64,000 nucleotides of DNA. It comes from Bacteroidales bacterium (GTDB lineage Bacteria; Bacteroidota; Bacteroidia; Bacteroidales; F082). The stretch spans positions 1 to 64,000 of the forward strand of contig JAFXMK010000018.1 of NCBI GenBank assembly GCA_017530365.1. The letters run 5' to 3'. Of this stretch, positions 10,244-20,033 are shown one piece after another; position 1 is the first letter of the stretch; each line of letters begins with the position of its first letter. The position numbers and the translations under genes are program-made. Below the pieces are notes generated by a model. It was not told the origin of the DNA. It worked only from the letters and a program-made list of their open reading frames with translations, and did no database searches.

Positions 10244-10815
10244 TGGATAACTATGTCTATATCGTGGCCGGCTTGCCCGAACTGACCGCCACCTACGAAG
10301 GCGGCAGCTTCGACTATGCTGGCGTCAAGGAAAGCATCATGGAGATGCTCTCCGAGAAAGACCAGCAGCTAGTGGAACTCATGGAGGAAGGCTTCGACGA
10401 GAACAGCCTCAATGCCGATTTCTATGCCAAGGCAGCCGCCTCGAAGAACCGCTTCATCCGCGAGTACTTCGACTTCGACGGCCGCCTGCGCAACATGAAG
10501 GTGAATTACTTGGCCAAACGCCTCGGCAAGAAAGCCGAAGACTATACCATGGAGCTGCCCGAGGCCGACTTCGAGGAGGAAAAACAAATCGCCGAGATCC
10601 TCAACGATGCCGACTTCGTGGACCGTGAACAGCGCATGGACGAGCTGAAATGGGAGAAAGCCAGCGACATCGCTCGTATGGACTACTTCAACATGAACGC
10701 CATCCTGGCTTTCTTGGTCAAGGCCAAGACGGTACAGCGCTGGGCCGAACTCGACGAGGCGAAGGGGCAGGAGATGTTTAAGAAATTGGTTGAAGAAGTA
10801 AGAAGACAGAAGTAA
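10243..10815 (+). CDS. DUF2764 protein of the V-ATPase operon (likely stalk subunit)
   Basis: This is a 190-residue, charged, mostly helical protein without a signal peptide or membrane segment. It starts MDNYVYIVAGLPEL and matches the DUF2764 family, which sits between subunits E and A in V-ATPase operons of Bacteroidota and, as recalled, of Chlamydiae. These operons lack a recognisable subunit C/d, so DUF2764 is a good candidate to replace it as the connector between rotor and membrane part. That role is inference. The gene overlaps atpE by one base. Its last codons (RRQK, stop) are written by a short repeat that fills the gap to atpA. Confidence 0.85.
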   Translation: MDNYVYIVAGLPELTATYEGGSFDYAGVKESIMEMLSEKDQQLVELMEEGFDENSLNADFYAKAAASKNRFIREYFDFDGRLRNMKVNYLAKRLGKKAEDYTMELPEADFEEEKQIAEILNDADFVDREQRMDELKWEKASDIARMDYFNMNAILAFLVKAKTVQRWAELDEAKGQEMFKKLVEEVRRQK

Positions 10816-10828
10816 GAAGTAAGAATAA
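10793..10828 (+). repeat. AGAAGTAAG spacer repeat supplying the DUF2764 gene stop
   Basis: Degenerate units of AGAAGTAAG/AGAAGACAG run from the end of the DUF2764 gene into the gap before atpA, and the in-frame TAA lies inside them. Nearly the same text follows murG (32628-32660), where the protein also ends RRQK. Confidence 0.75.
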
Positions 10829-10834
10829 CATAAT

Positions 10835-12583
10835 ATGAAAACAACAGGAAAAGTTACAGGAATCATTGCAAACCTCGTCACTGTAGAGGTGGACGGCCCT
10901 GTGGCACAGAATGAGATCTGCTTCATCGACCTCGACGGTGTCGAGCTGATGGCAGAGGTCATCAAGGTGAACGGGAACAAAGCCTCCGTACAGGTGTTTG
11001 AAAGCACCCGCGGCCTCCAGATCGGCGACAAGGTTGAATTCCAAGGCTACATGCTTGAAGTGACCTTGGGACCCGGTTTGCTTTCGAGCAACTTCGACGG
11101 CCTGCAGAACAACCTTGCCACCATGGAAGGCGTGTTTCTGAAACGTGGTGAATACACCAAGGCCCTCGATGAAGAGAAACTATGGGACTTCACACCTATT
11201 GCCAAGGTTGGCGACCAAGTCATCGCCGCAGACTGGCTGGGCGAAGTCAAGGAAGGCTGGCTGCCTCACAAAATCATGGTGCCATTTAATTTCGTTGGAA
11301 CGTATAACGTTACAACGATCGCTCCCGCTGGCCAGTATAAAATCACCGACACCATCGCCACGCTGACCAACGCGGAAGGCGAGGAAGTGAAGGTAACGAT
11401 GATGCAGAAATGGCCCGTCAAGGTGGCCGTGGGCGGCTATGTGGAGAAACCGCGTCCCTTCAAGGTGATGGAGACGGGTGTGCGTTGCATCGACACGCTG
11501 AATCCTATCGCCGAAGGCGGCACGGGCTTCATCCCCGGACCTTTCGGCTGCGGCAAGACTGTGCTGCAGCATGCCTTGGCTGAGCAAGCTGACGCTGACA
11601 TCATCATCATGGCGGCCTGCGGCGAACGTGCCAACGAGGTCGTGGAAATCTTCACCGAGTTCCCCGAGCTGAAGGACAAACACACCGGTCGTTCGCTGAT
11701 GGAGCGTACCATCATCATTTGCAACACTTCCAACATGCCAGTCGCTGCCCGTGAGGCTTCCGTCTACACAGCCATGACCCTCGGCGAGTATTATCGCGCC
11801 ATGGGTATGAAGGTGCTGCTGCTGGCTGACTCCACCTCGCGTTGGGCACAGGCGCTGCGTGAGATGAGTAACCGTCTGGAGGAGCTGCCCGGTCAGGATG
11901 GCTTCCCCGTGGACCTCTCGGCCATCATCTCCAATTTCTACGCCCGTGCGGGTTACGTGAAACTCAACAACGGCCAGTCGGGGTCCATCACCTTCATCGG
12001 GACGGTGTCGCCTGCCGGCGGTAACCTGAAGGAGCCCGTCACCGAATCCACCAAAAAGGCAGCCCGTTGCTTCTACGGCCTCTCGCAGAACCGTGCCGAC
12101 AAGAAGCGATACCCTGCCGTGGATCCAGTGGATTCCTATTCCAAATATCTTGAGTATCCTGAAATCATAGAATATCTAGATGCTAAAATCGAAAAGGGTT
12201 GGGTTGACAAAGTAACGAAGACGAAATACATTATCCGCCGAGGCAAGGACGCCTACGAGCAGATCAACATCTTGGGTGATGACGGCGTGCCGATGTCGTA
12301 CCACGAGCAATATTGGAAGTCGGAACTGATCGACTTCGTCATCCTGCAGCAAGATGCTTTCGACGACATTGACGGCTCCACGCCATTGGATCGGCAGAAG
12401 TTCATGCTCGACCTCGTGCTTGAAATCTGCGACCGCAGCTTCAAGTTCGACAACTTCGAGGAGTGCACGACCTATTTCAAGGGCTTGATCAACACCTGTC
12501 GACAGATGAACTACTCCGAGTACCAGTCGGAACAATTCTATAAATACCTGAACCAGCTTAAGGAGGAACTGAACCATGAGTGA
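10835..12583 (+). CDS. atpA: V/A-type ATP synthase catalytic subunit A
   Basis: The product has 582 residues, normal for the family. The Walker A motif GPFGCGKT lies at residues 235-242, preceded by the long non-homologous insert that marks A subunits. LLLADSTSRWAQALREMSNRL and the SPAGG motif follow. It forms the nucleotide-hydrolysing site of the A3B3 head with subunit B. It ends overlapping atpB by 8 bp, so translational coupling is likely. Direction of work (pump or synthase) cannot be told from sequence. Confidence 0.97.
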   Translation: MKTTGKVTGIIANLVTVEVDGPVAQNEICFIDLDGVELMAEVIKVNGNKASVQVFESTRGLQIGDKVEFQGYMLEVTLGPGLLSSNFDGLQNNLATMEGVFLKRGEYTKALDEEKLWDFTPIAKVGDQVIAADWLGEVKEGWLPHKIMVPFNFVGTYNVTTIAPAGQYKITDTIATLTNAEGEEVKVTMMQKWPVKVAVGGYVEKPRPFKVMETGVRCIDTLNPIAEGGTGFIPGPFGCGKTVLQHALAEQADADIIIMAACGERANEVVEIFTEFPELKDKHTGRSLMERTIIICNTSNMPVAAREASVYTAMTLGEYYRAMGMKVLLLADSTSRWAQALREMSNRLEELPGQDGFPVDLSAIISNFYARAGYVKLNNGQSGSITFIGTVSPAGGNLKEPVTESTKKAARCFYGLSQNRADKKRYPAVDPVDSYSKYLEYPEIIEYLDAKIEKGWVDKVTKTKYIIRRGKDAYEQINILGDDGVPMSYHEQYWKSELIDFVILQQDAFDDIDGSTPLDRQKFMLDLVLEICDRSFKFDNFEECTTYFKGLINTCRQMNYSEYQSEQFYKYLNQLKEELNHE

Positions 12584-13904
12584 GAAAGCTTTTCAACGCA
12601 TCTATACGAAACTGAGTGCCATCACCAAGGCCACCGTGACCCTTGAGGCCCAAGGCGTGGCCAACGACGAGCTCGCCCTCGTGGCGGGACGTCTTGCCCA
12701 GGTGGTGAAGATCAAAGACAAGAGCATCACCCTGCAGGTGTTCGGTGGTACCGAGGACATCCCGACCAATGCCGAGGTGACCTTCTTCGGTGAACCTCCC
12801 ACCTTGAACGTCAGCGAAGACCTTGCCGGCCGTTTCTTCAACGCCTACGGCGAGCCTATCGACGGCGGACCGGCTGTGGAAGGCGAGAAACGCCAGATCG
12901 GCGGCCCTTCTGTGAACCCCTATAAGCGTCGCCAGCCATCACAGCTGATTCCCACCGGTATCGCTGGCATCGACCTGAACAACACCCTGGTCTCCGGTCA
13001 GAAGATCCCCTTCTTCGCCGACCCTGACCAACCCTATAACCAAGTGATGAGCATGGTGGCCCTCCGTGCCGATGTGGACAAGATCATCCTCGGCGGCATG
13101 GGCCTGACCAACGACGACTATCTCTTCTTCAAGAACCAGTTCGAGAGCGCTGGTGCCCTCCACAAGATCATCAGCTTTGTAAACACCACCGACCAGCCCC
13201 CTGTCGAGCGTCTGCTGATTCCCGATATGGCCCTGACTGCGGCGGAGTACTTCGCCGTCGATAAGAACGAAAAGGTGTTGGTGCTGCTTACTGACATGAC
13301 ACTGTATGCCGATGCCTTGAGTATCGTGAGTAACCGTATGGACCAGATCCCCTCCAAGGACTCCATGCCAGGTTCACTTTACTCCGACTTGGCCAAGATC
13401 TACGAGAAGGCTGTACAGTTGCCTGATGGCGGTTCCATCACCATCATCGCCGTTACAACGCTGAACGACGGCGACATCACGCATGCCATCCCCGACAACA
13501 CGGGTTACATCACCGAGGGACAGCTCTTCCTTCGCGCCGACCCCGACTCGGGCAAGGTCATCGTTGACCCGTTCCGCTCGCTGTCGCGTCTGAAACAGCT
13601 GGTGCAGAACAAGAAGACCCGCGAGGACCACAGCGCCGTGATGAACACCTCGGTGCGACTCTATGCCGATGCCGCCAACGCCAAGACCAAGTTGGAAAAC
13701 GGCTTCGACTTGAGCGACTACGACCTTCGCTGCCTCGACTACGCCAAGGAATACGCCACACGCCTGTTGGCCATTGACGTCAACATCTCCATCGAAGAGA
13801 TGCTTGACACAGGCTGGGAGCTTTTTGGCAAATATTTCACCAAGGCTGAGACGGGACTCAAGGAGAAGCTTATTGAAAAGTATTGGAAAGCCGTAGAGAG
13901 ATAA
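12576..13904 (+). CDS. atpB: V/A-type ATP synthase regulatory subunit B
   Basis: The product has 442 residues. As expected for B subunits it keeps the fold of subunit A but lacks a Walker A loop: at the place of the P-loop it reads SGQKIPFFADPDQPYNQV. It has the LTDMTLYADALSIVSNRMDQIPSK-type segment that lines the non-catalytic interface. It starts within the end of atpA. The stop codon at 13902-13904 lies inside a GAGATAA spacer repeat. Confidence 0.96.
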   Translation: MSEKAFQRIYTKLSAITKATVTLEAQGVANDELALVAGRLAQVVKIKDKSITLQVFGGTEDIPTNAEVTFFGEPPTLNVSEDLAGRFFNAYGEPIDGGPAVEGEKRQIGGPSVNPYKRRQPSQLIPTGIAGIDLNNTLVSGQKIPFFADPDQPYNQVMSMVALRADVDKIILGGMGLTNDDYLFFKNQFESAGALHKIISFVNTTDQPPVERLLIPDMALTAAEYFAVDKNEKVLVLLTDMTLYADALSIVSNRMDQIPSKDSMPGSLYSDLAKIYEKAVQLPDGGSITIIAVTTLNDGDITHAIPDNTGYITEGQLFLRADPDSGKVIVDPFRSLSRLKQLVQNKKTREDHSAVMNTSVRLYADAANAKTKLENGFDLSDYDLRCLDYAKEYATRLLAIDVNISIEEMLDTGWELFGKYFTKAETGLKEKLIEKYWKAVER

Positions 13905-13941
13905 GAGATATAAAGATAAGAGATAAGAGATAAAAGTTAAA
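13896..13941 (+). repeat. GAGATAAAA spacer repeat at the atpB stop
   Basis: About five degenerate copies of (A)GAGATAA(A) begin in the last codons of atpB, provide its TAA stop and fill the gap to atpD. The same unit recurs between mraY and the murD fragment (35630-35670). Confidence 0.8.
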
Positions 13942-13946
13942 TATCT

Positions 13947-14558
13947 ATGGCAATAAAGTTCCAATATAACAAGACCTCGCTGAATGAGCTCAACAAGCAG
14001 CTCAAGACGCGTACTCGGGCGCTTCCCACGCTGAAGAGCAAGGAGAGCGCGTTACGTATGGAGGTCAAGAAGGCCAAGGAGCGTTCTGAGGGACTTGTTG
14101 CACAGCTGGAGGAACAGCTTAAGTCGTACGAGTACATGGCCCGGCTATGGAATGAGTTTGAGCCGGGGCTGATCACCGTGACCGACGTGAAGCTGAAGAC
14201 CGTGAAGATCGCCGGCGTGCCCGTGCCGTCGTTGGAAGAGGTGCTCTTCGACGTGAAGGACATCAACCTATTCACCAAGCCGATGTGGTATGCCGACGGT
14301 GTGCAGATACTGAAGAACCTCGCCAAATTGGGCATCGAGTCGGAGATCTATACTGAGGTGAGTCGTGTCTTGGATTATCAGCGCAAGAAGACCACCCAGA
14401 AGGTCAACCTCTACGAGAAGGTGCAGATCCCGGGCTATCAAGAAGCCATACGCAAGATCAAACGATACATGGAAGACGAGGAGAACCTCTCCAAGGCTTC
14501 ACAGAAGATCGTGAAAAACAAACATATAGCAGAAGAGGAGGCGGACCATGGTAACTGA
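13947..14558 (+). CDS. atpD: V/A-type ATP synthase subunit D (central stalk)
   Basis: The product has 203 residues. It is helical, with an N-terminal coiled coil (TSLNELNKQLKTRTRALPTL, about residues 9-70) and a C-terminal coiled coil (about 150-200), the arrangement of the rotating central-stalk subunit. It overlaps atpI by 11 bp. No subunit F gene, its usual partner, is found in the operon. Confidence 0.93.
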   Translation: MAIKFQYNKTSLNELNKQLKTRTRALPTLKSKESALRMEVKKAKERSEGLVAQLEEQLKSYEYMARLWNEFEPGLITVTDVKLKTVKIAGVPVPSLEEVLFDVKDINLFTKPMWYADGVQILKNLAKLGIESEIYTEVSRVLDYQRKKTTQKVNLYEKVQIPGYQEAIRKIKRYMEDEENLSKASQKIVKNKHIAEEEADHGN

Positions 14559-16326
14559 AATGACGAAATATGACTTCATCCTGCTGAGCGGCGACGCTGA
14601 TGCCTTCCTTGAGAAGCTGCAGTCCGTGGGCGTGATGGACATCACCCGTTCCATGAAGCCTATCGACGAGAAGTCGGAGAAGCTCTCCAACCGTGCCGAG
14701 ATCTACCGCAAGGCCATCGCAGCCCTCAAAGAGGTGGAGCCGGCCGAGTTTGCTGAGAAGACCTACGGCGACTTGGCCGTGAACGTGCTCGAGACCGTCA
14801 AAGGCAAGGAAGAAGCCCTCAACCAACTTGCACAACTCAACAAGACTCTCGATGAGAATCTTGCCTGGGGCCGCTTCAACGTGAACGACATCAAACGTCT
14901 CGCCGACCTGGGCCTGAAGCTGCATTTCTACAAGGCCAAGACCACCTCCATGGATCCAGCCTGGAAAGAACAGTATGCGCTGAGCGAGATCGCCACGGAT
15001 GGGAACTACACTTACTTCGTGGTGGTGTCGGATCAGGAAGGCTACGACTTCCCGATGAAGGAACTGCCTGCACCTGAGAAGGACTGCAGCACCCTCGAAA
15101 AGGAGATCGCTGCGCTGAAAGACGACATCGAGCAGAAAGACAAGCACCTCGCTGAGCTGAAATGCCATGAGGGCGACCTCCGTAAGGAGATGGACCGTAT
15201 TGCCTCGAAACTTGACCTGCATCTGGCCCACGCGGCAGGGGAGAAGGCCGCCGAAGACTATATCACCGTATTCGAAGGCTTCGCTCCTGCATCGACTGAG
15301 TCGTCGTTGCGCGAGATGCTGGATCAAGAGAACGTGTTCTATGTGACCGACAAGGCCAAGGTGGATGACAATCCTCCGATCAAGCTGAAGAACAACAAGT
15401 TCGTCTCGATGTTTGAGCTGCTCACCGACATGTATGGCCGTCCCAAGTACGACGAGTTCGACCCGACGGTGTTCATCTCCATCTTCTTCATGCTGTTCTT
15501 TGCCTTCTGCATGGGCGACATGGGCTATGGATTGGTGCTCATCATCGCGGGTCTTGCCTTGAAGAAAGTGCTGGGCAAGATCGCTCCGCTGGGCATCACC
15601 TTGGGCATCGCCACCACTGTGGTGGGATTCCTGTTCCATACCTTCTTCTCCGTCGATATGCTTACCTGGAGCTGGCTTCCCGAAGCTGTGAAGAAATGCA
15701 TGTTGCCTTCCACAATCGCTGGATTCGACGGCACGATGGTGCTGGCCATCATCGTGGGTATCGTGCATATCTGCCTTGCCATGATTGTGAAGACCTACCA
15801 AAGTACCAAAGTGAAAGGCTTTGCCAACTCTTTAGGCACTTGGGGCTGGACCCTGCTCATCGTGGGTGGCGTCATCGTAGGCGGTCTCGCCTTGATCGGC
15901 GTCATGGATTCGGTGGTGACCAAGTGGGTTATCATCGGCATCGGTGTGCTGTCGGCGTTGGGCATCTTCTTCCTCAACGACCTGCATCGCAATCCGCTGA
16001 AGAACTTCGGTTCGGGCTTGTGGGAGACCTACAACACGGCTACCGGCTTGCTCGGCGATGTGCTCAGCTACCTCCGTCTATATGCCTTAGGCTTGGCAGG
16101 TGCCAAACTCGGTGAGGCCTTCAACGCCATCGGCTTGCAGGCTTTGGGCGATGGCGGTGTCGGTTGGGTGTGGTTCATCCTCATTGTGGTGATCGGCCAC
16201 ACGCTGAACGTCGCCATGTGCGTGCTGGGCGCCTTTGTGCATCCATTAAGACTTAACTTCCTTGAGTTCTTCAAAAACTCCGGTTACGAGGGCTCGGGCA
16301 GAACATATAAACCGTTAAAAACTTGA
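14548..16326 (+). CDS. atpI: V/A-type ATP synthase subunit I (membrane stator)
   Basis: The product has 592 residues. The cytosolic N-terminal half (about 1-310) holds coiled-coil regions that bind the peripheral stalk. The C-terminal half has about seven to eight membrane helices. The segment LSYLRLYALGLAGAKLG (about 505-525) carries the conserved Arg facing the rotor carboxylate. Its end is followed by a 42-bp imperfect hairpin and the spacer before atpK. Confidence 0.95.
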   Translation: MVTEMTKYDFILLSGDADAFLEKLQSVGVMDITRSMKPIDEKSEKLSNRAEIYRKAIAALKEVEPAEFAEKTYGDLAVNVLETVKGKEEALNQLAQLNKTLDENLAWGRFNVNDIKRLADLGLKLHFYKAKTTSMDPAWKEQYALSEIATDGNYTYFVVVSDQEGYDFPMKELPAPEKDCSTLEKEIAALKDDIEQKDKHLAELKCHEGDLRKEMDRIASKLDLHLAHAAGEKAAEDYITVFEGFAPASTESSLREMLDQENVFYVTDKAKVDDNPPIKLKNNKFVSMFELLTDMYGRPKYDEFDPTVFISIFFMLFFAFCMGDMGYGLVLIIAGLALKKVLGKIAPLGITLGIATTVVGFLFHTFFSVDMLTWSWLPEAVKKCMLPSTIAGFDGTMVLAIIVGIVHICLAMIVKTYQSTKVKGFANSLGTWGWTLLIVGGVIVGGLALIGVMDSVVTKWVIIGIGVLSALGIFFLNDLHRNPLKNFGSGLWETYNTATGLLGDVLSYLRLYALGLAGAKLGEAFNAIGLQALGDGGVGWVWFILIVVIGHTLNVAMCVLGAFVHPLRLNFLEFFKNSGYEGSGRTYKPLKT

Positions 16327-16857
<531 letters not shown>

Positions 16858-16866
16858 GACGCATTG

Positions 16867-16957
16867 CGTCATTGCGAGCGATAGCGAAGCAATCTGGCTT
16901 GACACGAATTGGTCAGTTTGGATTGCTTCGCTTCATTTTATTCCGCTCGCAATGACG
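16867..16957. repeat. Large palindromic intergenic repeat (CGTCATTGCGAGC family)
   Basis: CGTCATTGCGAG and GCGAAGCAATC in the left arm (16867-16894) are mirrored by GATTGCTTCGC and CTCGCAATGACG in the right arm (16921-16957). Text of this kind is known as a dispersed repeat in many bacteria. A fragment of the same word (CGTCATTGCGAG) recurs at 18366. Between the convergent atpK and the 16973-18301 gene it may act as a bidirectional terminator. Confidence 0.75.
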
Positions 16958-16972
16958 ATCCCGATGCTGTAT

Positions 16973-18301
16973 TTACCACTGGAACAAATTAATGCCGAAG
17001 GTGAACTCGGCGTAGTCGATGACCACTTCGTGGACTTTCATAAAGGAACCTACGAACATGTTGCGGTCTTCGCCGAGGTAGTATTTGAAACCTAAACGAC
17101 CATAGAAGGTGCGGTAACAGGGAGGAAGGTAAGTGTCTTCGAAGTCGCTTGCCGAGGATTCGGGCAGTCCCCAGGTCTTCTTCTGGTCGGTGCCGTAATA
17201 GATGCCATGCCAGAGGTAATAGGCGCCGCCGAGGCAGAAGGCGAAGCGGTTGTAGTTGATCTCAAACATCGCCGAAGGAGCCAAATGCAGGCCTCGGGCA
17301 AAGCTGTATTCCATCAACGGGACTGGATCGTCGCCAGTGAAGAATTCGTGCCCGTCAGCATACATCTGATGGGCTTTCTCGTACATCCGTTTGGTTTCAC
17401 CTGTCCAGCCAAAATCCAATGCAAGGTCATAACTGAACTTGGGATGGAACTGCCGATGGATGCCAACTTGGATGACGTCTGCGAAGTAGTAGGGACGCTC
17501 TGACGGCAGGTCGGAAAGCATGGTGCCGTCAGCAGCTTGATAGCTACGCATCCACTCGTTGGTCTGTAGCAGGCCAACAGAGTTGCTGGCAAAGACAGCA
17601 GTTGTTTTCTTAAACTCCGGACGTGGCTTTTCTTTGGGGATGAGTTCTGGTCTCCCGTTGGGATGGTAACGTAGTCCAACCAGCCAGCTAAACACGTTGA
17701 TGCCACAGTTGGGCAGGCGTAATGCAGCATTGGAGGAGTGGGAGAACTGATAGCGTACCAGTAAGTCGAAGTCATCCTCAATCATGAAAGTGGGACCGGC
17801 GTCGATGGCGAGATGCACATTGGTAACGGAGCCGATGAACTCATCGCCGTGCTTAGTCCAGAATGATAGACCGCCCATCAAGTCGTAGTCGAACGACCAG
17901 TTCTTGCCACGATAAAAATGACCATTAATGAAGCCGCCAGCGGAGATGCAGTCTCCCAGTGGGCGCCAGTTCTGGCGCTCATAGCCGTTGGCATCACGAT
18001 CGACGTATAGGATGCTATCGACATGGTTCTTCTCCAATCGGAGGAAGGCACCGTAGGAGAGGTAGTTAAAGTCTTTTTCCCATTGTGCTCGGCCATCCGT
18101 TTGTCGTGAAACACGTAAGTCGAGGCCGTATTGAGGTAACACCTTCATGTAAGCGTGGCGTTCTTCAAAAGGGAAATACTTTCCGAGGCGAGCGTCAACT
18201 TCCCAGATGTTGCGTGGGTCATTCCAAAGTGAGGTTTGGGTTTGTGAAATGGCGATGAGGGAAATCAGGGTAAAAAGGGAAAGGAGGATGGGTTTTTTCA
18301 T
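16973..18301 (-). CDS. Outer-membrane PagL-like lipid A deacylase / acyloxyacyl hydrolase family protein
   Basis: The product has 442 residues with a signal peptide (about 1-19). Around residues 186-205 it reads FSHSSNAALRLPNCGIN, which matches the PagL signature, where a His-Ser pair (here His188-Ser189 or Ser190) and a nearby Asn/Gly segment form the active site of lipid A 3-O-deacylases. Alternating hydrophobic residues and an aromatic C-terminal residue (FGINLFQW) fit an outer-membrane beta-barrel. It is about twice the length of PagL; the second half (about 225-442) also looks like a beta-barrel. Remodelling of lipid A is therefore possible but unproven. The gene converges on the V-ATPase operon. 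Confidence 0.65.
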   Translation of the reverse strand: MKKPILLSLFTLISLIAISQTQTSLWNDPRNIWEVDARLGKYFPFEERHAYMKVLPQYGLDLRVSRQTDGRAQWEKDFNYLSYGAFLRLEKNHVDSILYVDRDANGYERQNWRPLGDCISAGGFINGHFYRGKNWSFDYDLMGGLSFWTKHGDEFIGSVTNVHLAIDAGPTFMIEDDFDLLVRYQFSHSSNAALRLPNCGINVFSWLVGLRYHPNGRPELIPKEKPRPEFKKTTAVFASNSVGLLQTNEWMRSYQAADGTMLSDLPSERPYYFADVIQVGIHRQFHPKFSYDLALDFGWTGETKRMYEKAHQMYADGHEFFTGDDPVPLMEYSFARGLHLAPSAMFEINYNRFAFCLGGAYYLWHGIYYGTDQKKTWGLPESSASDFEDTYLPPCYRTFYGRLGFKYYLGEDRNMFVGSFMKVHEVVIDYAEFTFGINLFQW

Positions 18302-18320
18302 TTTTGTATGGGGGAAGGTG

Positions 18321-18360
18321 GAGGTTAAGGGTTAAAGGTTAGAGGTTAGAGGTTAGAGGC
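18321..18360 (-). repeat. GGTTAGAGG tandem repeat
   Basis: About five units of GGTTAGAGG/GGTTAAGG lie upstream of the 16973-18301 gene, next to a fragment of the CGTCATTGCGAG repeat (18366-18377). Confidence 0.7.
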
Positions 18361-18385
18361 GGGTACGTCATTGCGAGGAGCGGAG

Positions 18386-18420
18386 CTTACTCCTCACTCC
18401 TAACTTCTCACTTCTTACTC
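18386..18420 (-). repeat. GAGTTAGGAGT spacer repeat supplying the cysS stop
   Basis: On the minus strand the end of cysS (SKK, stop TGA) is written by AGTAAGAAGTGAG units followed by further GTTAGGAGTGAGGAGT units. Confidence 0.75.
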
Positions 18421-19880
18421 CATGTAGTTCCGTCTTTGCCGTCTTTGAGAACGATGTCGTACTTGGCCAGCTCATCGCGGATGAGGTCGGAGGTGGCCCA
18501 GTCCTTCTTGGCGCGGGCTTCCTTGCGGATGTCGATGATGGTCTGCATGAGGCCTTCCACCAGGTCACCATTGCCTTCAGCGGCGTTGTTGTTGAGAAGA
18601 CCGAGGATGTCGAACACGAACTCGTTCAAAGTCTTGTTGAGCAGCTCCAGTTCCTTGGCGTTGATCTGTACCTTGCCGTCCTTGATGGTGTTGACGATAC
18701 GTACCAGCTCAAACAGGTTGGCAATGACGATCGGACTGTTGAAGTCGTCGTTCATGGCATCGTAGCAGGCGTCCACGATCTTTTGGATATCGAGGTCGGC
18801 GGCGCCTTCGGTGGCTTTCAAGCCGGAAGCCGTCTTTACGCCTTCCATCAGGCGGTTGTAGCCCTTCTCGGCGGCTTGCAGGGCTTCGTTGGAGAAGTCG
18901 AGCGTGCTGCGGTAGTGGGCTTGCAGGATGAAGAAGCGGATCGTCATGGGATTGTACGGTTGGGCAAGGAGTGGGTGGTTTCCTGCGAAGAAATCGTCTA
19001 ACGACATGGCGTTCCCCAACGATTTGCCCATCTTCTGACCATTGATTGTGATCATGTTGTTATGCATCCAATAGACCACGGGCTGTTTGCCGTTGGCGGC
19101 TACGCTCTGTGCGATCTCCGACTCGTGGTGAGGGAACATGAGGTCCATGCCACCGCCGTGGATGTCGAAGGTCTCGCCAAGATATTTGCAGCCCATGGCA
19201 GAGCATTCTGCATGCCATCCCGGGAATCCGTCGCTCCAAGGGGAGGGCCAGCGCATGATATGCTTAGGCTCGGCTTTCTTCCATAAGGCGAAATCCACAG
19301 GGTTGTGTTTCTCTTCCTGACCACTCAGCTCACGGGTGGTGTTGAGCATCTCCTCGAAGTTGCGCCCCGAGAGGATGCCGTAGGGATGTTCCTTGTTATA
19401 TTTCTCGATGTCGAAATACACGCTGCCGTTTTCCACGTAGGCATATCCGTTGTCGAGGATCTTTTGCACCATGGCGATCTGTTCGATGATGTGTCCCGAG
19501 GCGTGCGGCTCGATAGAGGGACGCAGCACGTTGAGCTTGTCCATGGCAGCATGGTAGCGGTTGGTGTAGTATTGTGCCACCTCCATGGGCTCGAGGTTCT
19601 CGAGGCGGGCTTTCTTGGCGATCTTGTCCTCGCCTTCGTCGGCGTCATGCTCCAGGTGACCGACGTCGGTGATGTTGCGCACATAGCGCACCTTGTAGCC
19701 TAGATGCTTCAGGTAACGGAACACCAGGTCGAAGGTGATGGCGGGACGGGCGTGGCCGAGATGGGCGTCGCCATAAACGGTGGGACCGCAGACGTACATG
19801 CCGACGTGCGGAGCGTTGAGGGGTTTGAAGGGTTGCTTGCAGCGCGAGAGGCTGTTATAAATGTACAAGGTGTTTTCCAT
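18408..19880 (-). CDS. cysS: Cysteinyl-tRNA synthetase
   Basis: The product has 490 residues. HLGHARP (HIGH signature) lies near residue 42 and KMGKSLGN (KMSKS signature, with Gly for Ser) near 280. Cys and His zinc ligands are seen at [15 protein letters not shown] and HHESE. The start at 19880 ([10 protein letters not shown]) is chosen because upstream codons run into the promoter region. It charges tRNA-Cys. The gene lies alone, divergent from a small membrane protein gene, and its stop codon is in a spacer repeat. Confidence 0.97.
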   Translation of the reverse strand: MENTLYIYNSLSRCKQPFKPLNAPHVGMYVCGPTVYGDAHLGHARPAITFDLVFRYLKHLGYKVRYVRNITDVGHLEHDADEGEDKIAKKARLENLEPMEVAQYYTNRYHAAMDKLNVLRPSIEPHASGHIIEQIAMVQKILDNGYAYVENGSVYFDIEKYNKEHPYGILSGRNFEEMLNTTRELSGQEEKHNPVDFALWKKAEPKHIMRWPSPWSDGFPGWHAECSAMGCKYLGETFDIHGGGMDLMFPHHESEIAQSVAANGKQPVVYWMHNNMITINGQKMGKSLGNAMSLDDFFAGNHPLLAQPYNPMTIRFFILQAHYRSTLDFSNEALQAAEKGYNRLMEGVKTASGLKATEGAADLDIQKIVDACYDAMNDDFNSPIVIANLFELVRIVNTIKDGKVQINAKELELLNKTLNEFVFDILGLLNNNAAEGNGDLVEGLMQTIIDIRKEARAKKDWATSDLIRDELAKYDIVLKDGKDGTTWSKK

Positions 19881-19901
19881 GTCGATGGTTTTAATGGGCT
19901 G

Positions 19902-19909
19902 CAAAGATA
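19902..19909 (-). promoter_or_regulatory. -7 box for cysS
   Basis: TATCTTTG on the minus strand, 22 bp upstream of the cysS start. No convincing -33 element is seen. Confidence 0.6.
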
Positions 19910-19937
19910 AAAAAAAGTTCAAAAAAAATTAGGAATA

Positions 19938-19970
19938 TTGTCGATCGTATGGTCTGTTTCTCTATATTTG
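19938..19970 (+). promoter_or_regulatory. Promoter for the 20034-20321 gene
   Basis: TATATTTG at 19963-19970 with a TTG at 19938-19940, 22 bp apart, 63 bp before the ATG. Confidence 0.6.
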
Positions 19971-20033
19971 CAGTCTAAAACACTTATTTTATTCACTTGA
20001 AGTTGCGCCCGACACGAATCAGGGCATAGTACT

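Noticed and set aside
14458-15801. 447-aa antisense frame covering atpI
   Set aside because: A His/Glu-rich shadow of the atpI codon pattern, without promoter or known motif.
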